Below, in pieces: positions 27,168 through 35,822 of a stretch of 64,000 nucleotides of DNA (position 1 is its first letter; every line of letters begins with the position of its first letter). The stretch spans positions 1,663,144-1,727,143 of the forward strand of contig JAHRYM010000001.1 of assembly GCA_020622085.1 (NCBI GenBank), in the 5' to 3' direction. Source of the DNA: Paracoccaceae bacterium (GTDB lineage Bacteria; Pseudomonadota; Alphaproteobacteria; Rhodobacterales; Rhodobacteraceae). The position numbers were made by a program, and so were the translations under genes. The notes under the pieces are model-generated. The model worked only from the letters and a program-made list of their open reading frames with translations. It ran no database searches and had not been told where the DNA came from.

Positions 27168-27168
27168 G

Positions 27169-28086
27169 TCAGCTCCGCTTCAGTTTGGGGTCGAGCGCGT
27201 CGCGCAGCCCGTCGCCCATGAGGTTGATCGCCAGCACCGAGACAAGGATTGCAAGGCCGGGGAAGGTCACGACCCACCAGGCGCGCAGGATGAATTCCCG
27301 CGCCTCGGCCAGCATGGTGCCCCATTCCGATGCCGGGGGTTGCGCGCCCATGCCCAGGAAACCCAGCGCGGCGCTGTCAAGAACGGCCGAGGAAAACGAC
27401 AGCGTCGCCTGCACGATCAGGGGCGCAAGACAGTTGGGCAGGATGGTTCGGAACATCAGCCGCAAGGGGCCCGCGCCTGCCATCCGCGCGGCGGTGACGT
27501 ATTCGCGGGCCTTTTCGCCCATGACGGCGGCACGGGTCAGGCGGGCGAAATGCGGCTGGTAGACGATGGCGATGGCGATCATCGCATTGGTGAGCCCCGG
27601 CCCGAGCACCGCGACCAGCACCAGCGCCAGCAGCAGTGACGGGAAGGCCAGCACCACGTCCATCACCCGCATGATCACCGCATCGACCCAGCCGCCGAAG
27701 AACCCGGCCAGAAGCCCGATGACGATTCCGCCGATCAGCGCGATGGCGACGACGACCACACCGATGAACAGCGAATATTGCGCGCCATAGATCAGCCGGG
27801 ACAGCATGTCGCGCCCCACGGCATCGGTGCCAAGGATGAAGCCGGACCGGCCGCCCTCTTGCCAGACGGGGGGCGCAAGCAGCGCGTCGCGGAACTGTTG
27901 CGTGGGATCATGCGGCGCCAGAAGCGGCGCGAAGACCGCCGCCAGCACCATCAGCATGAAGACAAACAGGCCGATGACGGCGCCGCGGTTCTGGCGGAAG
28001 TGGAACCAGAAATCGGCCAGCATCCGGCGGCGGATCGCGGCGTCGCTCAGCCGGACGACAGCCTCGGGGGCGGGTGCAACGGTCAT
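27169..28086 (-). CDS. Peptide ABC transporter permease, DppC/OppC type
   Basis: A 305-residue permease with an N-terminal cytoplasmic segment, a first helix ([24 protein letters not shown]) and five more helices. [21 protein letters not shown] is the typical DppC loop. The EAA-type coupling loop is around [20 protein letters not shown]. It forms the membrane channel with the DppB-type protein. Its start overlaps the dppB-type stop (ATGA). Confidence 0.94.
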   Translation of the reverse strand: MTVAPAPEAVVRLSDAAIRRRMLADFWFHFRQNRGAVIGLFVFMLMVLAAVFAPLLAPHDPTQQFRDALLAPPVWQEGGRSGFILGTDAVGRDMLSRLIYGAQYSLFIGVVVVAIALIGGIVIGLLAGFFGGWVDAVIMRVMDVVLAFPSLLLALVLVAVLGPGLTNAMIAIAIVYQPHFARLTRAAVMGEKAREYVTAARMAGAGPLRLMFRTILPNCLAPLIVQATLSFSSAVLDSAALGFLGMGAQPPASEWGTMLAEAREFILRAWWVVTFPGLAILVSVLAINLMGDGLRDALDPKLKRS

Positions 28087-29090
28087 TTATGTCGGATCCT
28101 CGGATTGATGAGGCCATAGGTCAGGTCAACCAGCAGGTTGACCACCATCACCAGCGCGGCGATCAGCAGAAGGCCGCTCTGCACCACCGGATAGTCGCGG
28201 CGCGAGATGGAATCGATCATCCATTTGCCGATGCCGGGCCAGGAAAAGATCGTCTCGGTCAGGATTGCGCCCGCCATCAGGACGCCGATCTGAAGACCGA
28301 TGGTGGTGATGACCGGGATCATGGCGTTCCTGAGCGCATGGACACCGACGACGCGGGCCGTCGGCATTCCCTTGGCCCTGGCGGTGCGGACGTAATCCTC
28401 GCCCATCACCTCAAGCATGGCGGAGCGGGTCTGGCGCGCGATGACGGCGAGCGGGATCGTGGCCAGCACCACCGAGGGCAGGATCAGGTGAGACAGCGCC
28501 GAGACGAAGGCACCCTTCTGCCCCGACAGAAGGCTGTCGATCAGCATGAAGCCCGTCACCGGCGGGAAGAAATACAGAAGCGAGATGCGCCCCGATACAG
28601 GCGTCCATTGCAGGATGCCGGAAAAGAAGATGATGAGCAGCAGCCCCCACCAGAAGATCGGCATCGAAAACCCGATCAAGGCCCCGGTCATGGAAATCTG
28701 ATCGAACCAAGACCCGCGCTTGATCGCCGCCAGCACGCCGACCGGAACGCCGATCAGCGTGGCGATCAGGATAGCCATCAGCCCCAGTTCCACCGTCGCC
28801 GGGAACAGGGCCAGAAATTCGGTCAGCACCGGCTTTTTCGTCACCAGCGAATTGCCCAGGTCGCCATGCATGAGCCGCCCGAGGAAATCGAGGTATTGCG
28901 CCCAGATCGGCTTGTCAAAACCCAGTTGCGCCGAAAGCTCGGCATGGCGTTCGGGCGTGATGCCGCGTTCGCCGGCCATCAACAGCACCGGATCGCCCGG
29001 CAGGACGCGCACGAAGCCAAAGGCGATGATGGTGATGCCAAGGAAGGTCGGCACCAGATAAAGGATCTTGCCGATGAGGAACCTGAACAT
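28083..29090 (-). CDS. Peptide ABC transporter permease, DppB/OppB type
   Basis: A 335-residue permease with six membrane segments. The N-terminus FRFLIGKILYLVPTFLGITI and the loop RVLPGDPVLLMAGERG are the usual DppB opening. EAA loop: DYVRTARAKGMPTARVVGVH. The C-terminus ends [14 protein letters not shown], as in many relatives. A 63-base gap containing a strong hairpin separates it from the binding-protein gene, whereas downstream genes overlap. Confidence 0.94.
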   Translation of the reverse strand: MFRFLIGKILYLVPTFLGITIIAFGFVRVLPGDPVLLMAGERGITPERHAELSAQLGFDKPIWAQYLDFLGRLMHGDLGNSLVTKKPVLTEFLALFPATVELGLMAILIATLIGVPVGVLAAIKRGSWFDQISMTGALIGFSMPIFWWGLLLIIFFSGILQWTPVSGRISLLYFFPPVTGFMLIDSLLSGQKGAFVSALSHLILPSVVLATIPLAVIARQTRSAMLEVMGEDYVRTARAKGMPTARVVGVHALRNAMIPVITTIGLQIGVLMAGAILTETIFSWPGIGKWMIDSISRRDYPVVQSGLLLIAALVMVVNLLVDLTYGLINPRIRHK

Positions 29091-29106
29091 GCGATGAATC
29101 CTTGCT

Positions 29107-29134
29107 GGACGTGCGGGAATGACCCCGCACGTCC
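29107..29134 (-). terminator. 11-bp stem-loop after the binding-protein gene
   Basis: GGACGTGCGGG (29107-29117) and CCCGCACGTCC (29124-29134) form a perfect 11-bp stem with a six-base loop. It sits between the stop of the binding-protein gene and the start of the permease gene in the direction of transcription. No T-tract follows, so it is more likely an mRNA-stabilising or partial-termination structure that keeps binding protein in excess, as is known for several ABC operons. Confidence 0.65.
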
Positions 29135-29153
29135 GATTGTCCGAAACCGGACC

Positions 29154-30758
29154 TTATTCGGCGATATCGACGGTATCGAAGGTGAAGTCGCCCAGCGGGC
29201 TCTGGACAAAACCCGAGACCTTGTTCGACATCGGCACATACTGCGTCGAATGGTCAAGCGTCGCCCAGGGTGCCTGATCCTTGAAGATCACCTGCGCCTG
29301 TTCGTAAAGCTTGGTCCGTTCGGCCACGTCGCTGGCCTGCTTGGCCTTCGACAGCAGGTCCGAGAACTCCTGGTTGCACCAGAAGGCCCGGTTCGCCCCG
29401 CCCTCGCCCGCGGCGGCGCAGGACAGCAGCACGCCCATGAAGTTGTCGGGGTCGCCGTTGTCGCCGGTCCAGCCCAGGATCACCGCGCCGTCGCGGCCCG
29501 GTTCCATCGACTTCTTGAGGTATTCGCCCCATTCGTAGCTGACGATCTCGACCTTGACGCCGACCTTGGCGAAGTCTTCCTGGATCAGCTCCGCCGTGCG
29601 GCGGGCGTTGGGCATGTAGGGACGCTGCACCGGCATCGCCCAGACCTTCATCGACAGATCCTTGACGCCCGCTTCCTCAAGCAGCTTCTTCGCGGCTTCC
29701 GGATCATAGGGATCGTCCTGGATCGCGTCGTTGTAGGACCACATGGTCGGCGGGATCGGGTTCTTGGCCACCTGCCCCGCGCCCTGGAACACGGCGTCGA
29801 TGATCGCCTGCTTGTTCATCGCCATGTTCAGCGCCTTGCGAACGCGCACGTCGTCGAAAGGCTTCTGGGTGGTGTTGTAGGCCAGGTAGCCCACGTTCAG
29901 GCCCGCCTGCTCCTCCACCTTGAGGTTCGGATCGGCCTTGATCGCCGCCACATCGGCCGGCGCCGGGAACGGCATCAGCTGGCATTCGTTGGCCTTGAGC
30001 TTTTGCAGCCGCACCGCCGCGTCGGGCGTGATCGCAAACACCAGATCGTCGATCTTCGGGGCCTCGCCCCAGTAGTCGGCGTTCTTCTGGAAGCGGATCA
30101 CCGCATCCTTCTGATAGGCCACGAACTTGAACGGCCCGGTGCCGATCGGCAGGTTGTTGAAGTCTTCCCTGGTGCCCGCCTTGTCCAGCGCATCGGCATA
30201 TTCCTTCGACACGATCGAGGCGAAGGGCATGGCGATGTCGGCCAGGAACGGCGCTTCGGGACGGGTCAGCACGAACTTGACCGTGTTGTCGTCGACCTTG
30301 ACGATTTCCTTGATCAGCGAGGGCATTTCCATCGAGGTGTAATATTCGTAGGTGACGCCCGCGATGTATTCGTGCCAGGGGTTGTCCTTGTTGCCCTGCC
30401 GATCGTAGCTGAAGATCACGTCATCGGCGTTGAAATCGCGGGTGGGCGTGAACTTCTCGTTCGACTGCCATTTCACGCCCTTGCGCAGCTTGAAGGTGTA
30501 TTCCAGCCCGTCGGCAGAGACTTCCCAGCTTTCGGCAAGGCCCGGCTCGATCTCGGTCGTGCCCTTCTTGAACTCGACCAGCCGGTTGTAGACCGGATGC
30601 GCCGAGGCGTCGAAGGTCGTGCCGGCGGTATAGGGCGCCGGATCGAAACCCTCGGGCGAGGCTTCCGAGCAGTAGACGAAGGTCTTGGCCATGGCCGGCA
30701 CCGCCGCCCCCAGCGCAAGCGCCGAGGCAGCAATGAGGCTGCGCGTCAGAATTTTCAT
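29154..30758 (-). CDS. Peptide ABC transporter periplasmic binding protein (DppA/SBP family 5)
   Basis: A 534-residue exported binding protein. ATG 30758 begins a Sec signal (MKILTRSLIAASALALGAAVPAMA, cleaved before KTFVYCSEASPEG). Mature marks of family 5 are SPEGFDPAPYTAG, LAESWEVSADGLEYTFKLRKG and FKFVAYQKDA; near the C-terminus are GWTGDNGDPDNFM and a Cys pair region. This is close to DppA, which binds dipeptides, though heme or other ligands are possible in this family. AGGACAG is upstream of the start. It lies between the M24 peptidase gene and the permeases. Confidence 0.93.
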   Translation of the reverse strand: MKILTRSLIAASALALGAAVPAMAKTFVYCSEASPEGFDPAPYTAGTTFDASAHPVYNRLVEFKKGTTEIEPGLAESWEVSADGLEYTFKLRKGVKWQSNEKFTPTRDFNADDVIFSYDRQGNKDNPWHEYIAGVTYEYYTSMEMPSLIKEIVKVDDNTVKFVLTRPEAPFLADIAMPFASIVSKEYADALDKAGTREDFNNLPIGTGPFKFVAYQKDAVIRFQKNADYWGEAPKIDDLVFAITPDAAVRLQKLKANECQLMPFPAPADVAAIKADPNLKVEEQAGLNVGYLAYNTTQKPFDDVRVRKALNMAMNKQAIIDAVFQGAGQVAKNPIPPTMWSYNDAIQDDPYDPEAAKKLLEEAGVKDLSMKVWAMPVQRPYMPNARRTAELIQEDFAKVGVKVEIVSYEWGEYLKKSMEPGRDGAVILGWTGDNGDPDNFMGVLLSCAAAGEGGANRAFWCNQEFSDLLSKAKQASDVAERTKLYEQAQVIFKDQAPWATLDHSTQYVPMSNKVSGFVQSPLGDFTFDTVDIAE

Positions 30759-30783
30759 ATCGTCTGTCCTTTCACTCACTGTT

Positions 30784-30819
30784 GATCGTGGTCCGGCCTT
30801 GGCTGGCCGGATGGTGATC
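30784..30819 (-). promoter_or_regulatory. Hairpin between M24 peptidase and binding-protein genes
   Basis: TCCGGCC (30792-30798) pairs with GGCCGGA (30805-30811) around a six-base loop. Outside a 4x4 internal loop, GATC (30784-30787) pairs with GATC (30816-30819). On the minus strand this structure lies in the leader of the binding-protein gene, about 26 bases upstream of its ATG, and after the peptidase stop. It may end peptidase transcription or set expression of the next gene. No T-tract is visible. Confidence 0.45.
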
Positions 30820-30891
30820 CAGCAGGGCAAACGGTGCCTTGCTGGAAATCTTGCGCGGAACGGCCGGAACCGCCCGCGATAGGTGTGGAAG

Positions 30892-32073
30892 TCAGGTCGT
30901 GGCGAAGGGGTCGTCAAGCGTCGCCGCCGGGGCCGAGAACCAGCGCGGGCCGCTGTCGGTCATGTAGGCGATGTCTTCCAGCCGCACCCCGCATTCACCA
31001 TAGACGCAAAGCATCGGCTCGATCGAAAAGCACATGCCGGGCTCCAGCGGCGTGTCGTTGCCCGCGACGATCCAGGGCTCTTCGTGGATGTCGAGGCCAA
31101 GGCCGTGGCCGGTGCGGTGCGGCAGACCCGGCACGGCGTAGCCGGGGCCGAAGCCGGCATCCTCCAGCACGCCCCGCGCGGCGGCATCGACCGCCGAACA
31201 GGGCGCGCCCGGACGTGCGGCGGCGAAAGCCGCTGCCTGCGCCTGACGCTCCAGTTCCCAAAGCTGGCGCTGGCGCGGCGTCGGCGTGCCGAAGACATAG
31301 CTGCGGGTGATGTCGGAGCGATAGCCGTGCAGGATGGCGCCCATGTCCACCAGCACCATGTCGCCTTCCGCCAGAATCTGCGGATGGGGCACGCCATGGG
31401 GATAGGCGGTGGCTTCACCGAACTGGACCGCCGCGAACAGCGGCTTCAGCCCCTGCGCCTGATGCGCCTCGTCGATGAAAGCCGCCACGTCGGTTGTCGA
31501 CATGCCGGGGCGAAGGCCCGCCCAGACCGCGCGCTGGACCAGAAGGCTTGCGTCCATCGCCGTCTGGATCAGCGCGATTTCGTTGGCCGATTTCACCTGC
31601 CTTTGCGCCACGATCAGCGGCTGGGCGGAGATCACCGGTGCGGCCAGCGCCCGCGCCATCCGGTCGGCAAAGACAAAGGGCGTGGCCGGATCCACGGCGA
31701 GCCCCGTGCCCGGCGCCGCGATCCCTGCAAGGCCGGCAGCCAGAATCGCAAAGGGATCCTCGTCCTCTTCCCAGACCAGCACCTCACCGGGAAGCCGGAT
31801 CAGGCTGTCAAGTTTCGGCCGCTCGAAGGTCGGGCTCAGGTAGCGGATCGCGCCATCCGAGGGGATCAGCGCGCCATGGATGCGTTCCGACAGGCCAAGC
31901 GTCAGGCCGGTGAAATAGGTCAGCGACGACGATGCATCGAGCCAGACCGCCTTTGCCCCCCTGATGCGCATATCGGCCTGCAACCGCGCTATGCGCGCCG
32001 CATGTTCCCCTGTCGTGATCGCGGGTGCGCTCACCGGGGTCAGGCCTCGCAGGGCCGTCTGGAAGTCGGTCAT
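30892..32073 (-). CDS. M24-family metallopeptidase (Xaa-Pro dipeptidase/aminopeptidase-like)
   Basis: A 393-residue creatinase/prolidase-fold protein. The five metal ligands are visible in order: Asp in VLVDMGA, Asp in RSDITRS, His in RTGHGLG, Glu in FSIEPM and Glu in VRLEDIA. The N-terminal creatinase-like domain occupies about the first 165 residues. No signal peptide is present, so it is cytoplasmic. The family includes prolidases, DmdP-type peptidases and ectoine hydrolases. Gene order with a peptide transporter suggests hydrolysis of imported Xaa-Pro peptides, which is inference. It is divergent from amiC across a 220-base gap. Confidence 0.88.
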   Translation of the reverse strand: MTDFQTALRGLTPVSAPAITTGEHAARIARLQADMRIRGAKAVWLDASSSLTYFTGLTLGLSERIHGALIPSDGAIRYLSPTFERPKLDSLIRLPGEVLVWEEDEDPFAILAAGLAGIAAPGTGLAVDPATPFVFADRMARALAAPVISAQPLIVAQRQVKSANEIALIQTAMDASLLVQRAVWAGLRPGMSTTDVAAFIDEAHQAQGLKPLFAAVQFGEATAYPHGVPHPQILAEGDMVLVDMGAILHGYRSDITRSYVFGTPTPRQRQLWELERQAQAAAFAAARPGAPCSAVDAAARGVLEDAGFGPGYAVPGLPHRTGHGLGLDIHEEPWIVAGNDTPLEPGMCFSIEPMLCVYGECGVRLEDIAYMTDSGPRWFSAPAATLDDPFATT

Positions 32074-32223
32074 GGGCTCACTCTGTTTTGAAGATGCAGG
32101 CTAGACCGAGTCTCGCACTTGTTCAACAACCCCGACGCAACGTCGTCTTCCCGGTCCTTTTCGCCCCTTGCTTTCTTGGCTGGTCCAAAGGGAAGGAACA
32201 GGCTAGGCTTGCGATCACATATC

Positions 32224-32281
32224 GGCATTCGGGCCCCGGACTGGTCGCTTTCCCGCGAATCGGTGCGGGGTTTTTCGTTTT
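32224..32281 (+). terminator. Leader attenuator before amiC: hexaloop hairpin pair with intrinsic terminator
   Basis: CCCGCG (32252-32257) pairs with TGCGGG (32264-32269; one G-T pair) around the six-base loop AATCGG. The T-run TTTTTCGTTTT (32271-32281) follows directly. This is a convincing intrinsic terminator only 12 bases before the amiC start. Seventeen bases upstream, GGC-ATTCGG-GCC (32224-32235) is a small second hairpin whose six-base loop differs by one base. Two hexaloop hairpins linked to a terminator are what ANTAR antiterminators recognise, and an ANTAR gene follows amiC. The first stem is only 3 bp, and loop position 4 is C, not the G I recall from the published consensus. Confidence 0.7.
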
Positions 32282-32293
32282 CGGGGAACGGGT

Positions 32294-33394
32294 TTGAGAC
32301 GCGACGTCGCCATCGGTATCCTGCATTCGGCGAGCGGCCCTTATACGGCCCTCGCCATGGTCGCGCGCGCCGGCATCCTTCGCGGGGTGGCCGAGGTCAA
32401 CGCCGATCCGTCGCGCGACCTTTCCTTCACGGTGCATGACCGCGATCCCGAAGGACGTCTGGATCGCTATGCCCCGCTCTGCCGTGACCTGCTGCAGGAA
32501 AAGGGGCTGCGCCACATCTTCGGATGCATTACCTCGTCCAGTCGCAAGGAAGTCATTCCCGAACTGGAACGCCACGATGGCGTGTTGTGGTATTCGGCGC
32601 CATACGAGGGCTTCGAGGCCAGCGCCCAGGTGGCCTACATGCATTCCTGCCCCAACCAGCATCTGCTGCCGCTTCTGGACTGGGCGATGCCTCGCTTTGG
32701 CCGCCGGGTCTGCCTTGTCGGATCAAATTATATCTGGGGCTGGGAAATCGCGCAGATCGCCCGCGAAAGGATCCTCGCCTGCGGCGGACAGATCCTGTCG
32801 GACCGCTATCTGCCGATCGGGGATACCGCGCTTGACCATATCATCGCCGAAATGCGGGCACTGCGGCCCGACTTCATCGTGAATTCACTGATCGGTCAAA
32901 GCTCCTACACCTTCCTCGCCCGGCTGGCGGAGCTTCGGACCGAACCGGGTGCCGAAACCGCCGCAGCCAACGGGAGTGCGCCCGCGCTTCCCGTCCTTTC
33001 GTGCAACTTCACCGAAGGCGAGATCGCCGATGCCGGCCCCGCCGCCGAGGGGCTGATCGCTGCCGGCCCGCATTTCGAGACGGGGGCCGACGGGCTTGGC
33101 TCGATCGGCGAAATGTCGCGGCTTGCGGTTCTGGAACTGGCGGACCTGTTGCAAGGCAAGCCGGGCGCCGAAGACCTGCCGATGGTCGAGCTGCTCGCAC
33201 AAGCCGCAAGACAGGGCCACAGGTCGCGGCTGGACGGCGAAAACCAGCATGCCCGCCAGCCCGTCGTGGTCGCGGAGCTGCGGGACGGGCGTTTCCAAGA
33301 GATCCTGCGCCTGCCCGAACGCGCAGCCGATCCCTACTGGACCCGCCGCGAGGCTCCGGTCCCGGCGCGCCCGGTGCTGCGGGTGGTGCCATGA
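32294..33394 (+). CDS. amiC: AmiC-like amide-sensing ligand-binding regulator
   Basis: A 366-residue periplasmic-binding-protein fold without a signal peptide, as in cytoplasmic AmiC. Marks include DVAIGILHSASGPYTALAM, GCITSSSRKEVIPELE, YSAPYEGFE and VCLVGSNYIWGWEI. In Pseudomonas, AmiC holds the antiterminator AmiR inactive until a small amide binds. Here the stop overlaps the start of an ANTAR gene (ATGA), the same pairing. The start is TTG at 32294 with GGGGA about six bases upstream; no better ATG exists before the conserved region. The related urea/amide transporter binding proteins carry signal peptides, which argues against a transport role. Confidence 0.85.
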   Translation: MRRDVAIGILHSASGPYTALAMVARAGILRGVAEVNADPSRDLSFTVHDRDPEGRLDRYAPLCRDLLQEKGLRHIFGCITSSSRKEVIPELERHDGVLWYSAPYEGFEASAQVAYMHSCPNQHLLPLLDWAMPRFGRRVCLVGSNYIWGWEIAQIARERILACGGQILSDRYLPIGDTALDHIIAEMRALRPDFIVNSLIGQSSYTFLARLAELRTEPGAETAAANGSAPALPVLSCNFTEGEIADAGPAAEGLIAAGPHFETGADGLGSIGEMSRLAVLELADLLQGKPGAEDLPMVELLAQAARQGHRSRLDGENQHARQPVVVAELRDGRFQEILRLPERAADPYWTRREAPVPARPVLRVVP

Positions 33395-34002
33395 CGCGGA
33401 TGCGCACCGAAAGCCTGGGCGGCGCGCGGGCCCTTGTCCTGCATCGCCCGCATCCGGCCACGCAGCCGCTCCTGCGCCAGCTTCATGTCATCGGGCTTGA
33501 GGCACGCGAAGCCTGGCCCGAGCTTCCGGCCGAGGCGGTGACGGCGGATTTCGTCTTCTATGACGCGGACATGGCCCATGACGGGCAGTTTCCATGGGCG
33601 CCAGGCGCCTCGCCCATGCCGATGATCGCGCTGATCGGTTCCGAGGCTCCGGGCCGCCTGCGCTGGGCGATGACGATGGGCGCCCATGCGCAGTTGCTCA
33701 AACCCGTGAGCGGCTCGGGCGTCTATGCGGCACTTCTGGTCGCGCGCAGCAACTTCGACCGCACCATCGAGGCTTCCGCCCGGATCACCGATCTGGAAAG
33801 GCGGCTTTCGGCCCGCCAGACCATCGTGCAGGCAGTGATGATCTTCGTCCTGCGCGGCAAGAGCCAGTCGGAAGCTTACGAGCTGCTGCGCCACACCGCC
33901 ACCGCCTGGCGCGTGACCATCGAGGAGGCGGCCGAGCGCCTTGTCGCCTCGCATTCCAGCGAAAGCCCCGCCGATGACAGCAAACGTGTCGACCAGTCCT
34001 GA
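33391..34002 (+). CDS. amiR: AmiR-like ANTAR-domain transcription antiterminator
   Basis: A 203-residue protein. Residues about 10-125 resemble a degenerate receiver domain (VFYDADM, MIALIGSE, GAHAQLLKPVSGSGVYAAL) lacking a normal phosphorylation site, as in AmiR. A coiled-coil linker and a C-terminal ANTAR three-helix domain follow (about 140-195: ARQTIVQAVMIFVLRGKSQ, then SEAYELLRHTA). ANTAR domains bind paired hairpins in leader RNA and prevent termination. ATG 33391 overlaps the amiC stop, favouring 1:1 synthesis. It likely acts on the terminator just before amiC and so controls the whole operon, including itself. Confidence 0.88.
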   Translation: MTRMRTESLGGARALVLHRPHPATQPLLRQLHVIGLEAREAWPELPAEAVTADFVFYDADMAHDGQFPWAPGASPMPMIALIGSEAPGRLRWAMTMGAHAQLLKPVSGSGVYAALLVARSNFDRTIEASARITDLERRLSARQTIVQAVMIFVLRGKSQSEAYELLRHTATAWRVTIEEAAERLVASHSSESPADDSKRVDQS

Positions 34003-34876
34003 ACCGGCCGCGCCGCTGGACGCCACGCCGCCGTTCTGGCGCCGGCTGCTCCGGCGCCGACTGGCGGTGCTGGGGCTGGTGGTCATGGCGGTCTGCGTGC
34101 TGGGCGCGGTCCTGGCCCCCTGGATCGCCCCCTACGACCCGAATGAACAGCACTTCGACGGGCTGACGATCGAAGGCGCCCCCCTGCCCCCCGGCGCGAT
34201 GTTCTGGTTCGGCACCGACCTTCTGGGGCGCGACCTGTTCTCGCGCCTGCTTTATGGCGCGCGGACATCGCTGGTGATCGGGGTGGTGGCGAATGGCGCG
34301 GCGCTGCTGATCGGCACGCTGGTGGGCGTCACGGCGGGCTATTTCCGCGGCGTCACCGGCGCGGTGCTGATGCGTTTCACCGACCTGATGATGGCCTTCC
34401 CGGCGCTTTTGCTGGCGATCTGCCTTGCCGCGATCTTTTCGCCCTCGCTCTGGATCGTGGCCATGGTCATCGCCTTCGTGAACTGGGTGCAGACGGCGCG
34501 GGTGATCTACACGGAAACATCCTCGCTGGCCGAACGAGACTATATCGCCGCCGAAAAGACCCTGGGCGCCGGGCACGGGCGGATCCTGTTCCGCCACATC
34601 CTGCCGCATCTGGTGCCGATGCTGATCATCTGGGGCACGCTGGGGATTTCGACCACCGTGCTGCTTGAGGCGACGCTGTCGTTCCTTGGCGTCGGCGTGC
34701 AGCCGCCCACGCCAAGCTGGGGCAACATCATCTTTGAAAACCAGACCTATTTCCAGTCGGCGCCCTGGCTGGTGTTCATCCCCGGTGCCGCGATCCTTGC
34801 GCTGGCGCTGGCTTTCAACCTGGTGGGGGACGCGCTGCGCGACATCCTCGACCCCACGCAACAGGGGCGCGACTGA
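33974..34876 (+). CDS. ABC transporter permease, DppC/OppC type (amide/peptide operon)
   Basis: A 300-residue permease. ATG 33974 is used (29-base overlap with amiR); a GTG four codons later is possible. After a Pro-rich N-terminus come RLAVLGLVVMAVCVLGAVLAP, then WFGTDLLGRDLFSRLLYGAR, the DppC loop, and the EAA loop ERDYIAAEKTLGAGHGRILF. Six helices are expected. It forms the channel with the next gene's product. The set is distinct in sequence from the 25-31 kb transporter. Confidence 0.92.
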   Translation: MTANVSTSPEPAAPLDATPPFWRRLLRRRLAVLGLVVMAVCVLGAVLAPWIAPYDPNEQHFDGLTIEGAPLPPGAMFWFGTDLLGRDLFSRLLYGARTSLVIGVVANGAALLIGTLVGVTAGYFRGVTGAVLMRFTDLMMAFPALLLAICLAAIFSPSLWIVAMVIAFVNWVQTARVIYTETSSLAERDYIAAEKTLGAGHGRILFRHILPHLVPMLIIWGTLGISTTVLLEATLSFLGVGVQPPTPSWGNIIFENQTYFQSAPWLVFIPGAAILALALAFNLVGDALRDILDPTQQGRD

Positions 34877-35796
34877 TGCTTGCCTATGTCCTGCGCCGCC
34901 TGATCCAGTCCGCCCTGATCCTGCTGGGCGTGTCCTTCATCACCTTCGTGCTGCTTTATGTGCTGCCCGCCGATCCGGTGCGCCAGATCGCCGGGCGGTC
35001 GGCCACCCCCGAGACGGTCGAGAGCATCCGCCGGCAACTGGGGCTCGACCAGCCCTTCGTCGTGCAATACGCAAACTACCTGTGGAACCTAGTCCATGGC
35101 GACCTTGGCCGGTCCTATCTGCAAAAGACCGAAGTGGCGGCGCTGCTTCTGTCGCGCCTGCCGGCCACGTTGCTGCTGATGGTGGCGGCGATCTTCTGCG
35201 AGCTGCTGATCGGCCTGACGCTGGGCATGATCGCGGCACTTTACCGGGGGCGACCGCTGGACAATGCCCTGATGCTGGGCAGCTTCGTCACCGTATCCGC
35301 GCCGCAATTCGTGGTGGCATTGCTGCTGCTTTACGTCTTTTCGGTCCGGCTTGGCTGGTTTCCGATCGGAGGCTACGGCACCGCCGCGCATCTGGTTCTG
35401 CCGGCGCTGACGCTCGGCATCCTCGGTTCGGGCTGGTATTCGCGGATCATGCGGTCCTCGATGCTGGACGTGATGCGCGCCGACTTCATCCGCACCGCCC
35501 GCGCCAAGGGCCTTGGCCGTGCCCGCGTCGTGCTGTGGCACGCGCTGCCGAACGCGATCCTGCCGGTGATCGCCATGGTCGGCATCGACATCGGCATGTT
35601 CATGTCGGGGATCGTCGTGGTGGAAAGCGTCTTCGGCTGGCCCGGAATCGGGCAACTGGCCTGGCAGGCGATCCAGCGCGTCGACATCCCGATCATCATG
35701 GGGGTCACGCTGGTTTCGGCCACTGCCATCGTCATCGGAAACCTGATCGCCGACCTGGTTGCCCCCCTCATCGACCCGCGCATCCGTCTGCGTTGA
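34876..35796 (+). CDS. ABC transporter permease, DppB/OppB type (amide/peptide operon)
   Basis: A 306-residue permease starting one base into the preceding stop (TGATG). It has the DppB opening LAYVLRRLIQSALILLGVSF, the loop YVLPADPVRQIAGRSATPE, EAA loop DFIRTARAKGLGRARVVLWH, and C-terminus DLVAPLIDPRIRLR. Six membrane segments are visible. Gene order C-B-A-hydrolase-DF is unlike the more usual A-B-C-D-F order. Confidence 0.93.
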   Translation: MLAYVLRRLIQSALILLGVSFITFVLLYVLPADPVRQIAGRSATPETVESIRRQLGLDQPFVVQYANYLWNLVHGDLGRSYLQKTEVAALLLSRLPATLLLMVAAIFCELLIGLTLGMIAALYRGRPLDNALMLGSFVTVSAPQFVVALLLLYVFSVRLGWFPIGGYGTAAHLVLPALTLGILGSGWYSRIMRSSMLDVMRADFIRTARAKGLGRARVVLWHALPNAILPVIAMVGIDIGMFMSGIVVVESVFGWPGIGQLAWQAIQRVDIPIIMGVTLVSATAIVIGNLIADLVAPLIDPRIRLR

Positions 35797-35822
35797 ACCC
35801 TTCACCAACAGGAGAGAAGCCA

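Noticed and set aside
28074..30785. 903-codon open frame antisense to permease and binding-protein genes
   Set aside because: It has no domain or signal peptide and runs through two genes and the intergenic hairpin, so it is composition-driven.
32133..32145. CGACG-CAA-CGTCG dyad as an ANTAR hairpin
   Set aside because: The three-base loop does not fit the six-base loop that ANTAR proteins bind; it could be a DNA operator but evidence is thin.
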